From: Sporomusa malonica
GTDB lineage: Bacteria; Bacillota; Negativicutes; Sporomusales; Sporomusaceae
Assembly: GCF_041428715.1 (NCBI RefSeq)
Contig: NZ_CP155572.1
DNA: 64,000 nt
Direction: 5' to 3' (one strand)
Shown here piece by piece: positions 53,903-62,720 of this stretch; position 1 is the first letter of the stretch; each line of letters opens with the position of its first letter. Under the pieces are notes generated by a model. The model worked only from the letters and a program-made list of their open reading frames with translations. It was not told the origin of the DNA and did not search any database. The position numbers and the translations under genes are program-made.

Positions 53903-54992
53903 AACTCCACCGTCCTTGCCCATATTTATACCAGGCGGCACAGGCTCCCTCTACCGAGACCATGCACGCCCCTACGGGCTGCTCAGGCGTGCAGCTTAGT
54001 CCGAAATGCGGGCAGTCAGCCGGCATAATAAGGCCGCGCAGTACTTCACCACAACGGCAGCCTGCCGGTTCCCGTGACTCTACCTTCCCCAGCGGCAGCG
54101 CCGCTTTGGCATCAAAACGCTGGTAGACTGCCGTTAAGGCAAGGCCAGAACCGGCAATAACGCCAAACCCACGCCACACTGCGTTATCAGGCTGATACAC
54201 CTTGTCGAGAATTCTCCTGGCTGCTGGGTTACCCTCTGGTTTTACTACCCGCCGGTACTGGTTAACAAGCTCAGCCTTACCGGTACTAATCTGTTCTAAG
54301 AGCAAGTAGACCCCCTGCAAAATATCAAGTGCCTCAAATCCAGTAACAACGGCAGGGATGGCGTGTTCTTGGGTAACAAAGTAATAGGGCTCCAGGCCAC
54401 TGATCGTCACCGTGTGTCCTGGCAGCAAAAAACCATCAACCTTTGTTTTCGGTTCGGCTAAGATGGCCTTGAGCGCCGGCGGCACCAGTTTGTGGGCTGA
54501 CAAAACAAAAAAGTTGGTGATCCCCTGCTGCTCAGCCTGTAGTACAGTGGCAGCTGCCGTCGGTGCTGTTGTTTCAAAGCCAACTGCTAAAAAAACTATT
54601 TTTTTATTAGGGTTTTCCCGGGCAATTGTTAAACTCTCGAGTGGCGAGTAAACAATGCGGATATCAGCGCCCTTGGCTTTTTCAGCCATTAAACTTGAGT
54701 CAGACCCTGGCACTTTGAGCATATCACCAAAGGTAGTAATAATGATATCAGAACAACGGCTATAGGCAATGGCCGTGTCCAGGTATTCATTAGGCGTAAC
54801 ACACACCGGACACCCCGGGCCGCTGACCAGCTCGACGGTTGGCGGCAATAGCTGGCGGATACCGGCACGGAAGATGGATACTGTGTGGGTGCCGCATACC
54901 TCCATCAGACGTACAGGGCGGCTGGCCAGCCGGTGTATGCCCTCAGCGAAAAAGCGGGCTGCGCGGGCCGTCTCCTCAGTTGTCAGCCGCAT
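53895..54992 (-). CDS. hypD: Hydrogenase maturation protein HypD
   Basis: 365 residues from ATG 54992 (MRLTTEETARAARFF). VRLMEVCGTHTVSIFRAGI, LVSGPGCPVCVTP, FLAVGFETTAPTAA and the C-terminal GCRCGEVLRGLIMPADCP FGLSCTP (in part) supply the Fe-S cluster and active-site cysteines. With HypC it builds the Fe(CN)2CO group of [NiFe] hydrogenases. Overlaps hypC by 17 bases. Confidence 0.97.
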   Translation of the reverse strand: MRLTTEETARAARFFAEGIHRLASRPVRLMEVCGTHTVSIFRAGIRQLLPPTVELVSGPGCPVCVTPNEYLDTAIAYSRCSDIIITTFGDMLKVPGSDSSLMAEKAKGADIRIVYSPLESLTIARENPNKKIVFLAVGFETTAPTAAATVLQAEQQGITNFFVLSAHKLVPPALKAILAEPKTKVDGFLLPGHTVTISGLEPYYFVTQEHAIPAVVTGFEALDILQGVYLLLEQISTGKAELVNQYRRVVKPEGNPAARRILDKVYQPDNAVWRGFGVIAGSGLALTAVYQRFDAKAALPLGKVESREPAGCRCGEVLRGLIMPADCPHFGLSCTPEQPVGACMVSVEGACAAWYKYGQGRWSYA

Positions 54993-55203
54993 ATTGCTCA
55001 AGCTCCTTAAACAGTGCCAGCGTCTGCTGGGCTTCTTCTTCATCAATGGCCTGAATGGCAAACCCGGCATGGATGAGCACATAATCACCCACCGCGGCCT
55101 CAGGCAACAGCATCATGCTGACCTGGCGGGTTACGCCTCCGATATCGACAGTGGCCATAAACTCTGTGCGTTCAATAATTTTGGCAGGAACAGCCAAACA
55201 CAT
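54976..55203 (-). CDS. hypC: Hydrogenase maturation chaperone HypC
   Basis: 75 residues of the HypC/HupF family. MCLAVPAKI at the N-terminus with the essential Cys2, DIGGVTRQVSMMLLPEA, and GDYVLIHAGFAI. Binds the iron carrier group with HypD. Overlaps hypD and lies three bases from hypF. Confidence 0.97.
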   Translation of the reverse strand: MCLAVPAKIIERTEFMATVDIGGVTRQVSMMLLPEAAVGDYVLIHAGFAIQAIDEEEAQQTLALFKELEQYAADN

Positions 55204-55205
55204 AA

Positions 55206-57476
55206 TTACCGGCTCCTTTCCCCAGCAATAATGGCCTGGCCGAGCGCCAGGCCGCCGTCATTAGGCGGCGTCTGCCGGTGAAGATATATTTCGAGGTTGT
55301 TTTGTTTGAGCATTCCGACAACTTTGGTTAGCAAGGTAATGTTTTGGAAAACACCACCACTCAAAACTACCTGCTTGAGGCCGCTGACTTTGCTGATTTT
55401 AAACACAATTTCGCAGGCAGCAACCGCCAAGGTGGTATGAAAATCGGCAGCAAGCTGTGGTACAGCCGTGCTCTTGATCATTGACTGGCACATGGCGGCA
55501 AATACCGGCTTAAAGTCAAGAATCCATGCACCATCCGTCTCGGTGATCACATAAGGCAGCACCTGGCCTTGAGCCCCCTGAGCAGCCAGCTCAAGTTCGA
55601 CAGCTGCCTGGCCTTCGTAATGGATACTCTGCCGGATCCCCAGTAGCGCAGCAGCGGTGTCAAACAGCCTGCCTGCCCCGGATGACAGCGGTGTGTTGAT
55701 GCCTTTTTCAGCAGCAGCAAGCACAAGCTCCCAGCCTTTAGGCAGTTGGTGCACAACCGGTATATTCATATTGATAAACTCCTGTCCGTACAGCTCCTTC
55801 AGCAGCCAAGCGGCCAGCCGCCATGGCTCTTTAATGGCTTTCGCCCCGCCTGGCAGCGGCATATAGGCCAGATGCCCAAACCGCCGGAAGCCGGATAAGT
55901 CAGCCACTAGAAATTCACCGCCCCAGAGGGTACCGTCCGTTCCGTAGCCTGTACCGTCAAAGGCTATGCCGATCACGGGTTCAGTCAGATGATGCTCAGC
56001 CATAACAGCAGCAATATGGGCATGATGATGCTGAACAGCCACTCGCGGCAAGGGCAATGACGCAGCATACTTGGTAGATAGATACTCTGGATGCAGATCA
56101 CAGGCGACAACCTGGGGCGTGACATGGAGGAGTTTTTTGAAATGCTCAATCGCCGCAAGGTAGGACTCATAGGTGGCTAAATTTTCGAGATCACCGGTGT
56201 GTGCGCTCATAAAAGCCTGCTTGCCTCTTGTCAGGCAAAAGGTGTTTTTTAGTTCACCGCCCACGGCCAGTACTGGCGGCAATCCCTGCCGCAAATTGAT
56301 CGGCACCGGAACATAGCCGCGGCTGCGGCGGATAAAATACGGCAAATCAAAAACTGTTCTTACCACTGAGTCATCGGCCTGGCAGTAAATCTCCCGGTTG
56401 TGTACAAGATAATAGTCAGCAATACCCTTAAGCCTTATGGCAGCATCGTCGTCCTGGTAAGCAATAGGCTCATCACTACTATTGCCACTGGTCATAACCC
56501 AGATATCCTCTTCGCCAAGCAGTAGGTAGTGCAGAGGGGTATAGGGCAGCATGACACCGACATATGGATTACCTGGCGCTATGCCATCAGCCAGACTGTA
56601 TTCTGCGCCTTTCGCCAACAGCACAATGGGTTGGGCCGCGCTGTCAAGCAGCTGTTCTTCAGCAGCTGACACCCTGCACTGAGCTTTGATCGCCTGCAGA
56701 CTGCCGGCCATGAGAGCAAACGGTTTATCTTCCCGGACTTTTCGGCCTCTTAGCTGCTCTACTGCCCTAGTATCTCTGGCGTTAACTGCCAGGTGATAGC
56801 CGCCAATGCCTTTGATGGCAAGGATCGCGCCGCTTGCTATCAGCTTTCTTGCTGTATCAAACACATCCTGCTCTTGGTTGTCTACCGGCTGCCCTGTCAT
56901 ATCCGTTAGGCGGTAAGATGGGCCGCATACCGGGCAGGCGTTGGGCTGGGCATGAAAACGCCGGTTAGCAGGATGGTCATATTCGCTTTGGCAGGACGGA
57001 CACATAACAAACTCTCGCATGGTTGTGGCCTTCCGGTCATAGGGAACATCCTCAATAATGGTATAACGCGGCCCGCAGTCCGTACAGTTGATAAAAGGGT
57101 AACGGTAACGCCGGTCGCTTGGCTGTAAGAGTTCTTTCCTGCAGTTCACGCAGGTGGCAACATCAGGCGAAATAAGCGCTGTCTTATGCTCACCTTCAAC
57201 ACTCGGCTTGATGCGAAAGCCATCATACCCAGAGGGCTCACAGTGAGTGATAGTGAGGGCCTCAATAACAGCCAAAGGCGGCGGCTGGCTTTTGAGCGCT
57301 GCCACAAAGCCAGCAATACTAGTTTGAGCGCCCTCAACCTCAATATCAACACCACTGGCATTATTAGACACCCAGCCGCTTACCCCATACCGCTCTGCCA
57401 GGTTATAGACAAAGGGGCGGAAACCCACCCCTTGGACGATACCGGTTATATGAATATGGATTGCTGTACAAGTCAT
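55206..57476 (-). CDS. hypF: Carbamoyltransferase HypF
   Basis: 756 residues. Acylphosphatase domain at the N-terminus (GIVQGVGFRPFVYNLAERY in part), two zinc fingers (CVNCRKELL and CTDCGPRYT; CPSCQSEY and CPVCGPSY), a YrdC domain (FALMAGSL, YTPLHYLLL) and a C-terminal Kae1-like domain with QHHHAHIAAVMAEH and GIAFDGTGYGTDG. Transfers carbamoyl from carbamoyl phosphate to HypE for CN ligand synthesis. hypA and hypB are not in the window. Confidence 0.97.
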   Translation of the reverse strand: MTCTAIHIHITGIVQGVGFRPFVYNLAERYGVSGWVSNNASGVDIEVEGAQTSIAGFVAALKSQPPPLAVIEALTITHCEPSGYDGFRIKPSVEGEHKTALISPDVATCVNCRKELLQPSDRRYRYPFINCTDCGPRYTIIEDVPYDRKATTMREFVMCPSCQSEYDHPANRRFHAQPNACPVCGPSYRLTDMTGQPVDNQEQDVFDTARKLIASGAILAIKGIGGYHLAVNARDTRAVEQLRGRKVREDKPFALMAGSLQAIKAQCRVSAAEEQLLDSAAQPIVLLAKGAEYSLADGIAPGNPYVGVMLPYTPLHYLLLGEEDIWVMTSGNSSDEPIAYQDDDAAIRLKGIADYYLVHNREIYCQADDSVVRTVFDLPYFIRRSRGYVPVPINLRQGLPPVLAVGGELKNTFCLTRGKQAFMSAHTGDLENLATYESYLAAIEHFKKLLHVTPQVVACDLHPEYLSTKYAASLPLPRVAVQHHHAHIAAVMAEHHLTEPVIGIAFDGTGYGTDGTLWGGEFLVADLSGFRRFGHLAYMPLPGGAKAIKEPWRLAAWLLKELYGQEFINMNIPVVHQLPKGWELVLAAAEKGINTPLSSGAGRLFDTAAALLGIRQSIHYEGQAAVELELAAQGAQGQVLPYVITETDGAWILDFKPVFAAMCQSMIKSTAVPQLAADFHTTLAVAACEIVFKISKVSGLKQVVLSGGVFQNITLLTKVVGMLKQNNLEIYLHRQTPPNDGGLALGQAIIAGERSR

Positions 57477-57492
57477 AAAGCGACTCCTTAAC

Positions 57493-57521
57493 GTGAGTCA
57501 AGGAACGGTTCCGCGACTCAC
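57493..57521. other. Symmetrical dyad between scfB and hypF
   Basis: GTGAGTC and GACTCAC outer arms, GGAAC and GTTCC inner arms, separated by two-base mismatches, overlapping the scfB stop codon. No U tract follows, so it may be an attenuator, protein site or processing signal rather than a terminator. Confidence 0.5.
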
Positions 57522-58876
57522 TTTCCCTGATTTGCAATAGCCAGCTTGGCCTGGATCATGATGGCACACTCCAGACGCTTTTTCTGCAGTTCACAGCCTA
57601 GCTCATACGGCTGATGCAGGTCATTGTGAAACAAATCGGCATTAGCGTGGCAGCCGCCGCTGCAGTAAAACCTAGCCCAGCATTCACGGCAAGCCGGTTT
57701 ATTCAGTACATGGGCCTCACGGAATTTTATTGGCAGCTCCTTGTTTTTAACACCTTCATAGATATTCCCCAGGTTGTATTCATCCCGTCCGACAAACTGA
57801 TGGCAGGGGTACAAATCGCCCTCAGGCGTTACGGCAAAATATTCATGTCCGGCACCACAGCCACTCAGGCGCTTGGCGACACAGGGACCATTGCTCAAAT
57901 CCAGGTTGAAGTGGAAAAAATCAAATCCTTTGCCAGCCAGCTTACGCTGCAGATATTCCTCAGCCAACAACTCATATTGGCGGTATAACTCTGGCAGGTG
58001 GTCTTCGGTTAAAGCGTAATCCGCGTCTTTCGCCACAACCGGCTCAACTGACAGCTGGCTAAAACCCTGGTCAGCCATTGACAGCACATCGGCGGCAAAA
58101 TCAAGATTATAAGCCGTAAAGGTGCCGCGCAGGTAGTAATTCTGATCGCTACGGGATTCAGATACCTGTTTACACCGCGCAACCGCCTGATCATAGCTGC
58201 CACTGCCATTAACACAAGGGCGCATACGGTCATGCGTCTCTGGCCGGCCATCCAGACTAAGTACCAGACTGATGTTATTAGCATTTAAATACTCAATAGT
58301 GTGGTTAGAAAGTAATACCGCATTAGTAGTCAGTGTCAGCTTAAACACTTTTCCTGTTTCGGTCTCGCGTTTTCTGACATAGCTGACAACATGACGGACA
58401 GTATCCATATTTAACAGCGGCTCGCCGCCGAAAAAGTCTAATTCGCAGTTACGGCGCTGCCCACTGTTTTCAATAATAAAGTCAACAGCCTTCTCACCAA
58501 TCTCCTTAGGCATAAGGCCGCGGGTCTGACCGAAATCGCCTGTTCCGGCAAAGCAGTAGCCACAGCGCAGATTACAGTCATGGGCAACATGCAGACAAAG
58601 CGATTTAACCAGTGGTTTATCGCTAAAGGTTATCGGCACAGTCAATTCAGGTGCAAACAACTGTCCAGCCTTCATCAGCTCTTTAAGCTCAGTCAATGCC
58701 TCACTGACGGCTGCTTGATCATGTTTATCTTTAAGCGAGGCAATAACCTCGTCATCGTTAGCGCCGTTAAAAATATCCAATATATCATACACCAAATTGT
58801 CAACAATATGCACGGCACCGCTATTAATATCCAGAACAATATATAAACCGTTTAAATAAAATTTATGAACTTGCAT
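57518..58876 (-). CDS. scfB: SCIFF radical-SAM maturase (thioether-forming)
   Basis: 452 residues. N-terminal PqqD-like recognition region, then the radical SAM motif CNLRCGYC with cysteines at 101, 105 and 108. A C-terminal SPASM domain carries the auxiliary [4Fe-4S] cysteines (CGAGHEYF, YPCHQFVGR, CRECWARFYCSGGCH, and GCELQKKRLECA). It acts on the six-cysteine peptide encoded just upstream, forming a thioether crosslink. Separated from scfA by a 191-bp repeat element and a terminator. Sensitive to SAM and iron supply. Confidence 0.94.
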   Translation of the reverse strand: MQVHKFYLNGLYIVLDINSGAVHIVDNLVYDILDIFNGANDDEVIASLKDKHDQAAVSEALTELKELMKAGQLFAPELTVPITFSDKPLVKSLCLHVAHDCNLRCGYCFAGTGDFGQTRGLMPKEIGEKAVDFIIENSGQRRNCELDFFGGEPLLNMDTVRHVVSYVRKRETETGKVFKLTLTTNAVLLSNHTIEYLNANNISLVLSLDGRPETHDRMRPCVNGSGSYDQAVARCKQVSESRSDQNYYLRGTFTAYNLDFAADVLSMADQGFSQLSVEPVVAKDADYALTEDHLPELYRQYELLAEEYLQRKLAGKGFDFFHFNLDLSNGPCVAKRLSGCGAGHEYFAVTPEGDLYPCHQFVGRDEYNLGNIYEGVKNKELPIKFREAHVLNKPACRECWARFYCSGGCHANADLFHNDLHQPYELGCELQKKRLECAIMIQAKLAIANQGK

Positions 58877-58897
58877 TAAGTATTTCCTTTCTGACCA

Positions 58898-59088
58898 GCG
58901 ACTGCGTAGAAACGTTCAGCTGCGACGTTCTGATTGCAATATTACCTACAACGCTCCATGCTTATCGTAGATAAGTATACGCAAACTGTACGGGCCGCCC
59001 GAGAAAAACGTGCAGCGCCGCGTACAAGTCGTACGCAAGCAAACGTTTTGAGGAGCAACGAAGCAGATGGGCGTTTCTACGTAGTCGC
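58898..59088. repeat. 191-bp structured element with imperfect terminal inverted repeats
   Basis: Left end GCGACTGCGTAGAAACG (from 58898) and right end, read in reverse, GCGACTACGTAGAAACG, with similarity continuing for about 36 bases. Internal dyads CTTATC-G-TAGATAAG and CGTAC-AAGTC-GTACG. No coding potential was recognised; open frames across it are shadows. MITE-like or a structured RNA repeat. It lies between scfA and scfB. Confidence 0.65.
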
Positions 59089-59094
59089 CTTTCG

Positions 59095-59126
59095 AAAAAA
59101 TTAAGCCCCTTGTTGAGCAAGGGGCT
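59095..59126 (-). terminator. Terminator after scfA
   Basis: AGCCCCTTG and CAAGGGGCT around a five-base loop, followed on the minus strand by TAATTTTTT. Rho-independent; 14 bases after the scfA stop. It could limit scfB expression relative to the peptide. Confidence 0.88.
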
Positions 59127-59139
59127 GAGCAACCGTGGC

Positions 59140-59280
59140 CTACTTCTGGCAGACCTGATTGCCGACAGTGCAGGAAGTCTTGCAGGCCGACTGACAGGAT
59201 GCCTGGCACTCCCCACAACCGCCAGTATGTACAGTTTGAGCCAGCGAAGCTTTATTAATCGTCACAACATGCTTTTTCAT
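59140..59280 (-). CDS. scfA: SCIFF peptide precursor (six cysteines in forty-five residues)
   Basis: A 46-residue peptide from ATG 59280. Cysteines at 22, 25, 29, 33, 37 and 44 within GGCGECQASCQSACKTSC and VGNQVCQK, and a leader KKHVVTINKASLAQTV. Cysteine number and spacing match SCIFF, the conserved ranthipeptide of clostridia and relatives, encoded beside its radical-SAM maturase. Too short for normal gene finders. Ribosome-binding site AAGGAGGGAA precedes the ATG. Confidence 0.95.
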   Translation of the reverse strand: MKKHVVTINKASLAQTVHTGGCGECQASCQSACKTSCTVGNQVCQK

Positions 59281-59384
59281 ATTCAATTCCCTCCTTGCAT
59301 ACACAATATGTAGTTAAACTGTTACTATACTATTTTAGCCTTTTTGGCGGCAGGAAGCAATAGAAAAACAAGATTGCCTCACTG

Positions 59385-59464
59385 TGTCAAGGGGACGGTT
59401 CTTCTGACATTAATGTCAAAAGAACCGTCCCCTTGGCAATGTCAAAAGAACCGTCCCCTTGGCA
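59385..59464. repeat. REP-like repeat, one inverted and two tandem 27-bp units
   Basis: Units at 59412-59438 and 59438-59464 read AATGTCAAAAGAACCGTCCC plus CTTGGCA, and an inverted unit at 59385-59411 differs at two positions. The inverted pair makes a strong hairpin. GGGGACGGT and its complement are shared with the hairpin next to the group II intron at 23.3 kb. Downstream of the exported-protein gene. Confidence 0.8.
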
Positions 59465-59471
59465 TTTTACC

Positions 59472-60557
59472 TTACTTTGCTGCAGGGGCCAAAATAATTT
59501 TAACTGGCAGGTTGGACGCACCAGGCGGTGAAAAGGTCAGCCACAGTGATTGACCACCCGCATAGTCACCGATATGGGCCACATCTTTGACAGTCTTGCT
59601 GCCGAAAAACAGCTTATCTGCCGGGGTGCCAATTGTCGTTTCCTGCTGGTGGCGGTATTTCACTTTTAGTGCGCCAGCATATTCCCCGCCACGGGGATTA
59701 AGGTAGACAGCGTATTTTTGTTCAAATGCTGTCGGGAGAAACACCTTGTACATAACACCATAGTTACCATAGTTAAGCGTTGCCGAGCCATCGGTGGCAT
59801 CAATACCAGAAACATAGGTGTCAAGCTTGTGGTCGGCCAGCGTAATGGCAACTACGCCTTGATTAACCGAATGATACGCCTCGTTTGGTACAATCAGGCG
59901 ATCCCTGCCAGGAAAAGTTCCCCTCAGCCGCTGACTGTCGGCAGGCAGCACCCTGGCCAGCTTAACAAATTCAGCTGGGTCGGCCTCAACCGGCAGCATC
60001 ATTGTAACAACTCTTACCGGGGTTTTAGTGTGGAAATCATAAATGCCATTAACCAGTGCATCTGGCGCAATAACAGTTTGATTAAGCACCGGTTCAAGGA
60101 GCGCGGTACCGCCGGCTGGCACCTCAATTAGTTCTACTTCTTCTTGGTTCAGGTAATTTAACTGAGCCAATTTCCCAACAGCCAGATAATCCAAGCTAGG
60201 TCCACCCAAGCCATACTGATTGACAACAACATCAGCTGCAGTGTCTGATTCGTTTACAAGCAGCACTACAATCTTTTTTAGCTCCTTAGTCGCGTTGACA
60301 TGGTGGAAAAACAGCCGGACATCCCCGCTTACGGTGTCTTGATACATAATACCGTCATCTGGTACCATCTCAGGGCTGTCGGAAAGCAGCAACTTACCAG
60401 CCTGCTCGGTTTTAGTAACAGGCAGTTCGGCGATACTGTAAATATTGGTATTTGCCGGAAAACCGGGCTTGGCAAGCGCAATCTGAGGGTCTGAAACAAT
60501 ACTAACAGCAACTGTGACCGCGACGGCCACACTTGCCTGACGAAACCAATCTAACAA
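59472..60557 (-). CDS. Exported protein of unknown function
   Basis: 361 residues with an N-terminal signal peptide (hydrophobic VAVAVTVAVSIV, cleavage near ALA-KP at about residue 30). The mature part is beta-rich and soluble, with LLLSDSPEMVPDDGIMYQ, VRLFFHHVNAT and a C-terminal GDYAGGQSLWLTFSPPGA. It resembles exported Negativicute-type copper-amine-oxidase-associated or cell-surface proteins, but I recognise no catalytic motif. Possible structural or carbohydrate-binding role; unknown. Confidence 0.7.
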   Translation of the reverse strand: MLDWFRQASVAVAVTVAVSIVSDPQIALAKPGFPANTNIYSIAELPVTKTEQAGKLLLSDSPEMVPDDGIMYQDTVSGDVRLFFHHVNATKELKKIVVLLVNESDTAADVVVNQYGLGGPSLDYLAVGKLAQLNYLNQEEVELIEVPAGGTALLEPVLNQTVIAPDALVNGIYDFHTKTPVRVVTMMLPVEADPAEFVKLARVLPADSQRLRGTFPGRDRLIVPNEAYHSVNQGVVAITLADHKLDTYVSGIDATDGSATLNYGNYGVMYKVFLPTAFEQKYAVYLNPRGGEYAGALKVKYRHQQETTIGTPADKLFFGSKTVKDVAHIGDYAGGQSLWLTFSPPGASNLPVKIILAPAAK

Positions 60558-60725
60558 AAAGCATACCTCCTAACAGGCGTAACGCCTCCAGGCAATTATA
60601 ACAAACTATAGCCTATCCATCAACCTTTAGGGAAGTTTTACAAGTAGGTGGACAGAAAAGTTACTTGTCCTGTAAGAAAGTATAACTTTCCGTCTGGATA
60701 AGGGCAACATCGGCTTCCGCTTTCG

Positions 60726-61901
60726 CTAAGGCTCGGCGCAAGCCGTGTTTTCTTTATTAAAGTACATTGTTGACGGCCCTTCCCAACGGCGCGCGCCAGC
60801 TAGGATGTTATCAACAAGGCTTTTCGCACCTTGCTTGACAACATTATAGACAGGTGCCTGAATATTTTTCTGCACCAGCAGTTGCAATCGCATGAAGTCA
60901 ACGAAGGCTGGTTGATAGGTCTTGGAGTCAAAGCGATATTCGGGATAGAAGGGATTTAGGGTTACAGCCAGAAGTGGCACGCGTTTAACGACCCCGACAT
61001 AACCTCCTGCTGCAAAAATCTTATCCAGGAGTGTGTAATACGCGACCGGGTTGCTTGAAACTAATAGTTTGATCGGATCAGCAAATGTGAGAAATATTGG
61101 CCAGTTGTATTGTTGAAAATAAGCGCATAGCACTAAGAGTGCCTGCTCACTGATAATGCCTGGAATGTAGAGATAACTGTCAGGCGGTACCACTATGGCA
61201 GCCAAGCCGTCTGCCAGTTCTTGCGCCTCAAATTCACCAATCAGCGACGCGGCTGGCCAGCTTTTTAGCTCAGTTAGCTCTTTATCAATTAGGGTAATCA
61301 CTACTGGTGGATATTTGGCAATTCGCGCCGCCTTGGGCACTGTGGGTAAACTGGCGATACGCCAGACTAGCTCGGTCTCCTCGGCCAAACGCGGGATATC
61401 AGGGGTGCGGGCCGCCCCAGTGGCCAAAACAAAACCATCAGTCTCGACCATAGGTGCAATGCGGTTTAACGCACCGTCAAAAATCATAACACCTGGCCCT
61501 GTTTCCCGGAAGAGCTGAGCTAACGCCCTGACTTCAGAGCTCTTGTTAGGCCCAGCTGTGACTGCAAGGCCAGATTTAGTCACCTGTACTAACGAAATTT
61601 TACCCAGTGGAGTCCTGATATTTGTTGGGGTCAAGACTTTGTAGCCGGCAGTACTGACCTCAAGGCACTTTTCGGCTGTCGCTACCAAGTCTCCAGGTTC
61701 AACTCGCAGCTTAGGCTTAGGCAAACCAGTAATATTATCGATATTTTCACCGTCATAGCCAATGCTTGTCAGAAAAAAAGGGATATTGCGATCCCTCAGT
61801 TCATCAATAATTGCTGCTGTTGTCGTTGTTTTACCAGTATTTTTCGCCGTACCGGCAATACCTAACCGAATTTCCAAGGAAATAGCCATCACCTGCCGCA
61901 T
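60726..61901 (-). CDS. P-loop NTPase of unknown function
   Basis: 391 residues. Walker A GIAGTAKNTGKTTTTAAI at about residues 14-31, then DGALNRIAPM (Walker B-like, GVMIFDGALNR) and a central VITLIDKELTEL. The N-terminal third resembles the KamB-like reactivase ATPases of aminomutases, but the rest is not recognised. Alone, between an exported protein and a deacetylase. ATG 61901; a start at MAISLEIRLG is also possible. No partner subunit seen. Confidence 0.6.
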   Translation of the reverse strand: MRQVMAISLEIRLGIAGTAKNTGKTTTTAAIIDELRDRNIPFFLTSIGYDGENIDNITGLPKPKLRVEPGDLVATAEKCLEVSTAGYKVLTPTNIRTPLGKISLVQVTKSGLAVTAGPNKSSEVRALAQLFRETGPGVMIFDGALNRIAPMVETDGFVLATGAARTPDIPRLAEETELVWRIASLPTVPKAARIAKYPPVVITLIDKELTELKSWPAASLIGEFEAQELADGLAAIVVPPDSYLYIPGIISEQALLVLCAYFQQYNWPIFLTFADPIKLLVSSNPVAYYTLLDKIFAAGGYVGVVKRVPLLAVTLNPFYPEYRFDSKTYQPAFVDFMRLQLLVQKNIQAPVYNVVKQGAKSLVDNILAGARRWEGPSTMYFNKENTACAEP

Positions 61902-61943
61902 CGCTTCTAAGTCTCAGCTTAGTTTACCGCAACAGGCTGTTAA

Positions 61944-62720
61944 CTATTTAAAGAATACCGGTGACAGCATTGCGTAGATCTGTGCCCGTAAAAGTCTAAG
62001 GCGGAACTCCCATAGACCGTACTTTGGTCTGGGAATATTAACCCGTTTAAGCTGATAGGCATCGTCCTTGGTTGTTCCCAATCCTGGCAGCCCAGTACAG
62101 GCTCCGACATAACCTGCCTGTTTTACACCGGTAATAGTATTTGCGTTGTATTGACCAAAGGGGTAGGCTAAAAAATCGACTGGCTTGCCCAGATTAGTTT
62201 CAATTACCTGTTTGGACCGTGTTAGTTCATCCATAAGCTTAGGCTGATCAAGATCGCTTAACGCAATATGGCTATAGGTATGGGACCCGATCTCTATTCC
62301 TTTCGCCTGCATGAATCTAATCTGATCCCAGGTCAAATATTCAGGCTGACCAACTTGGCCGGCAATGACAAACACAGTAGCTTTCATGCCGTATTTCTCC
62401 ATAATCGGCAAGGCTGTAAGGCAATTGTCAGCATATCCGTCATCAAAAGTAATAATGACCGGGTTAGGTGGCAGCGGCTGAACGCCGTTTTTGGAAGCAA
62501 ACAGTTCAGCCAGCGAGATAGCCGTATAACCATGACTAGAAAGGTACCGCATATGTTCTTCAAATTGATCTGGATCAATGCTATATACTTCAGGCACACT
62601 GCTGACTTGGTGGTAGGCTAATAGGGGAACGCCGGCGCCTGGCGCTAACAGCCAGAAAACAAATAATAGCATCAGCGCAGCAGCCGCCTTGATTATCCTA
62701 ATCATTTTTATTAGGCTCAT
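61944..62720 (-). CDS. Membrane-anchored polysaccharide deacetylase
   Basis: 258 residues with an N-terminal hydrophobic anchor (ALMLLFVFWLLAPGAG) and a NodB-type domain: TFDDGYADNCL (metal Asp pair), GSHTYSHIALSDL (two histidines), YPFGQYN and the C-terminal KRVNIPRP motif. It removes acetyl groups from N-acetylglucosamine-type cell-wall polymers outside the membrane. The start overlaps the whiA stop (62698); ATG 62705 is an alternative. Confidence 0.9.
   Translation of the reverse strand: MSLIKMIRIIKAAAALMLLFVFWLLAPGAGVPLLAYHQVSSVPEVYSIDPDQFEEHMRYLSSHGYTAISLAELFASKNGVQPLPPNPVIITFDDGYADNCLTALPIMEKYGMKATVFVIAGQVGQPEYLTWDQIRFMQAKGIEIGSHTYSHIALSDLDQPKLMDELTRSKQVIETNLGKPVDFLAYPFGQYNANTITGVKQAGYVGACTGLPGLGTTKDDAYQLKRVNIPRPKYGLWEFRLRLLRAQIYAMLSPVFFK

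Noticed and set aside
57493..57521. Terminator between scfB and hypF
   Set aside because: The dyad is good, but there is no U tract on either strand.
58946..59218. Arginine- and leucine-rich small proteins across the scfA-scfB gap
   Set aside because: These frames run through a structured repeat, have no ribosome-binding site, and overlap the true scfA gene in another frame.
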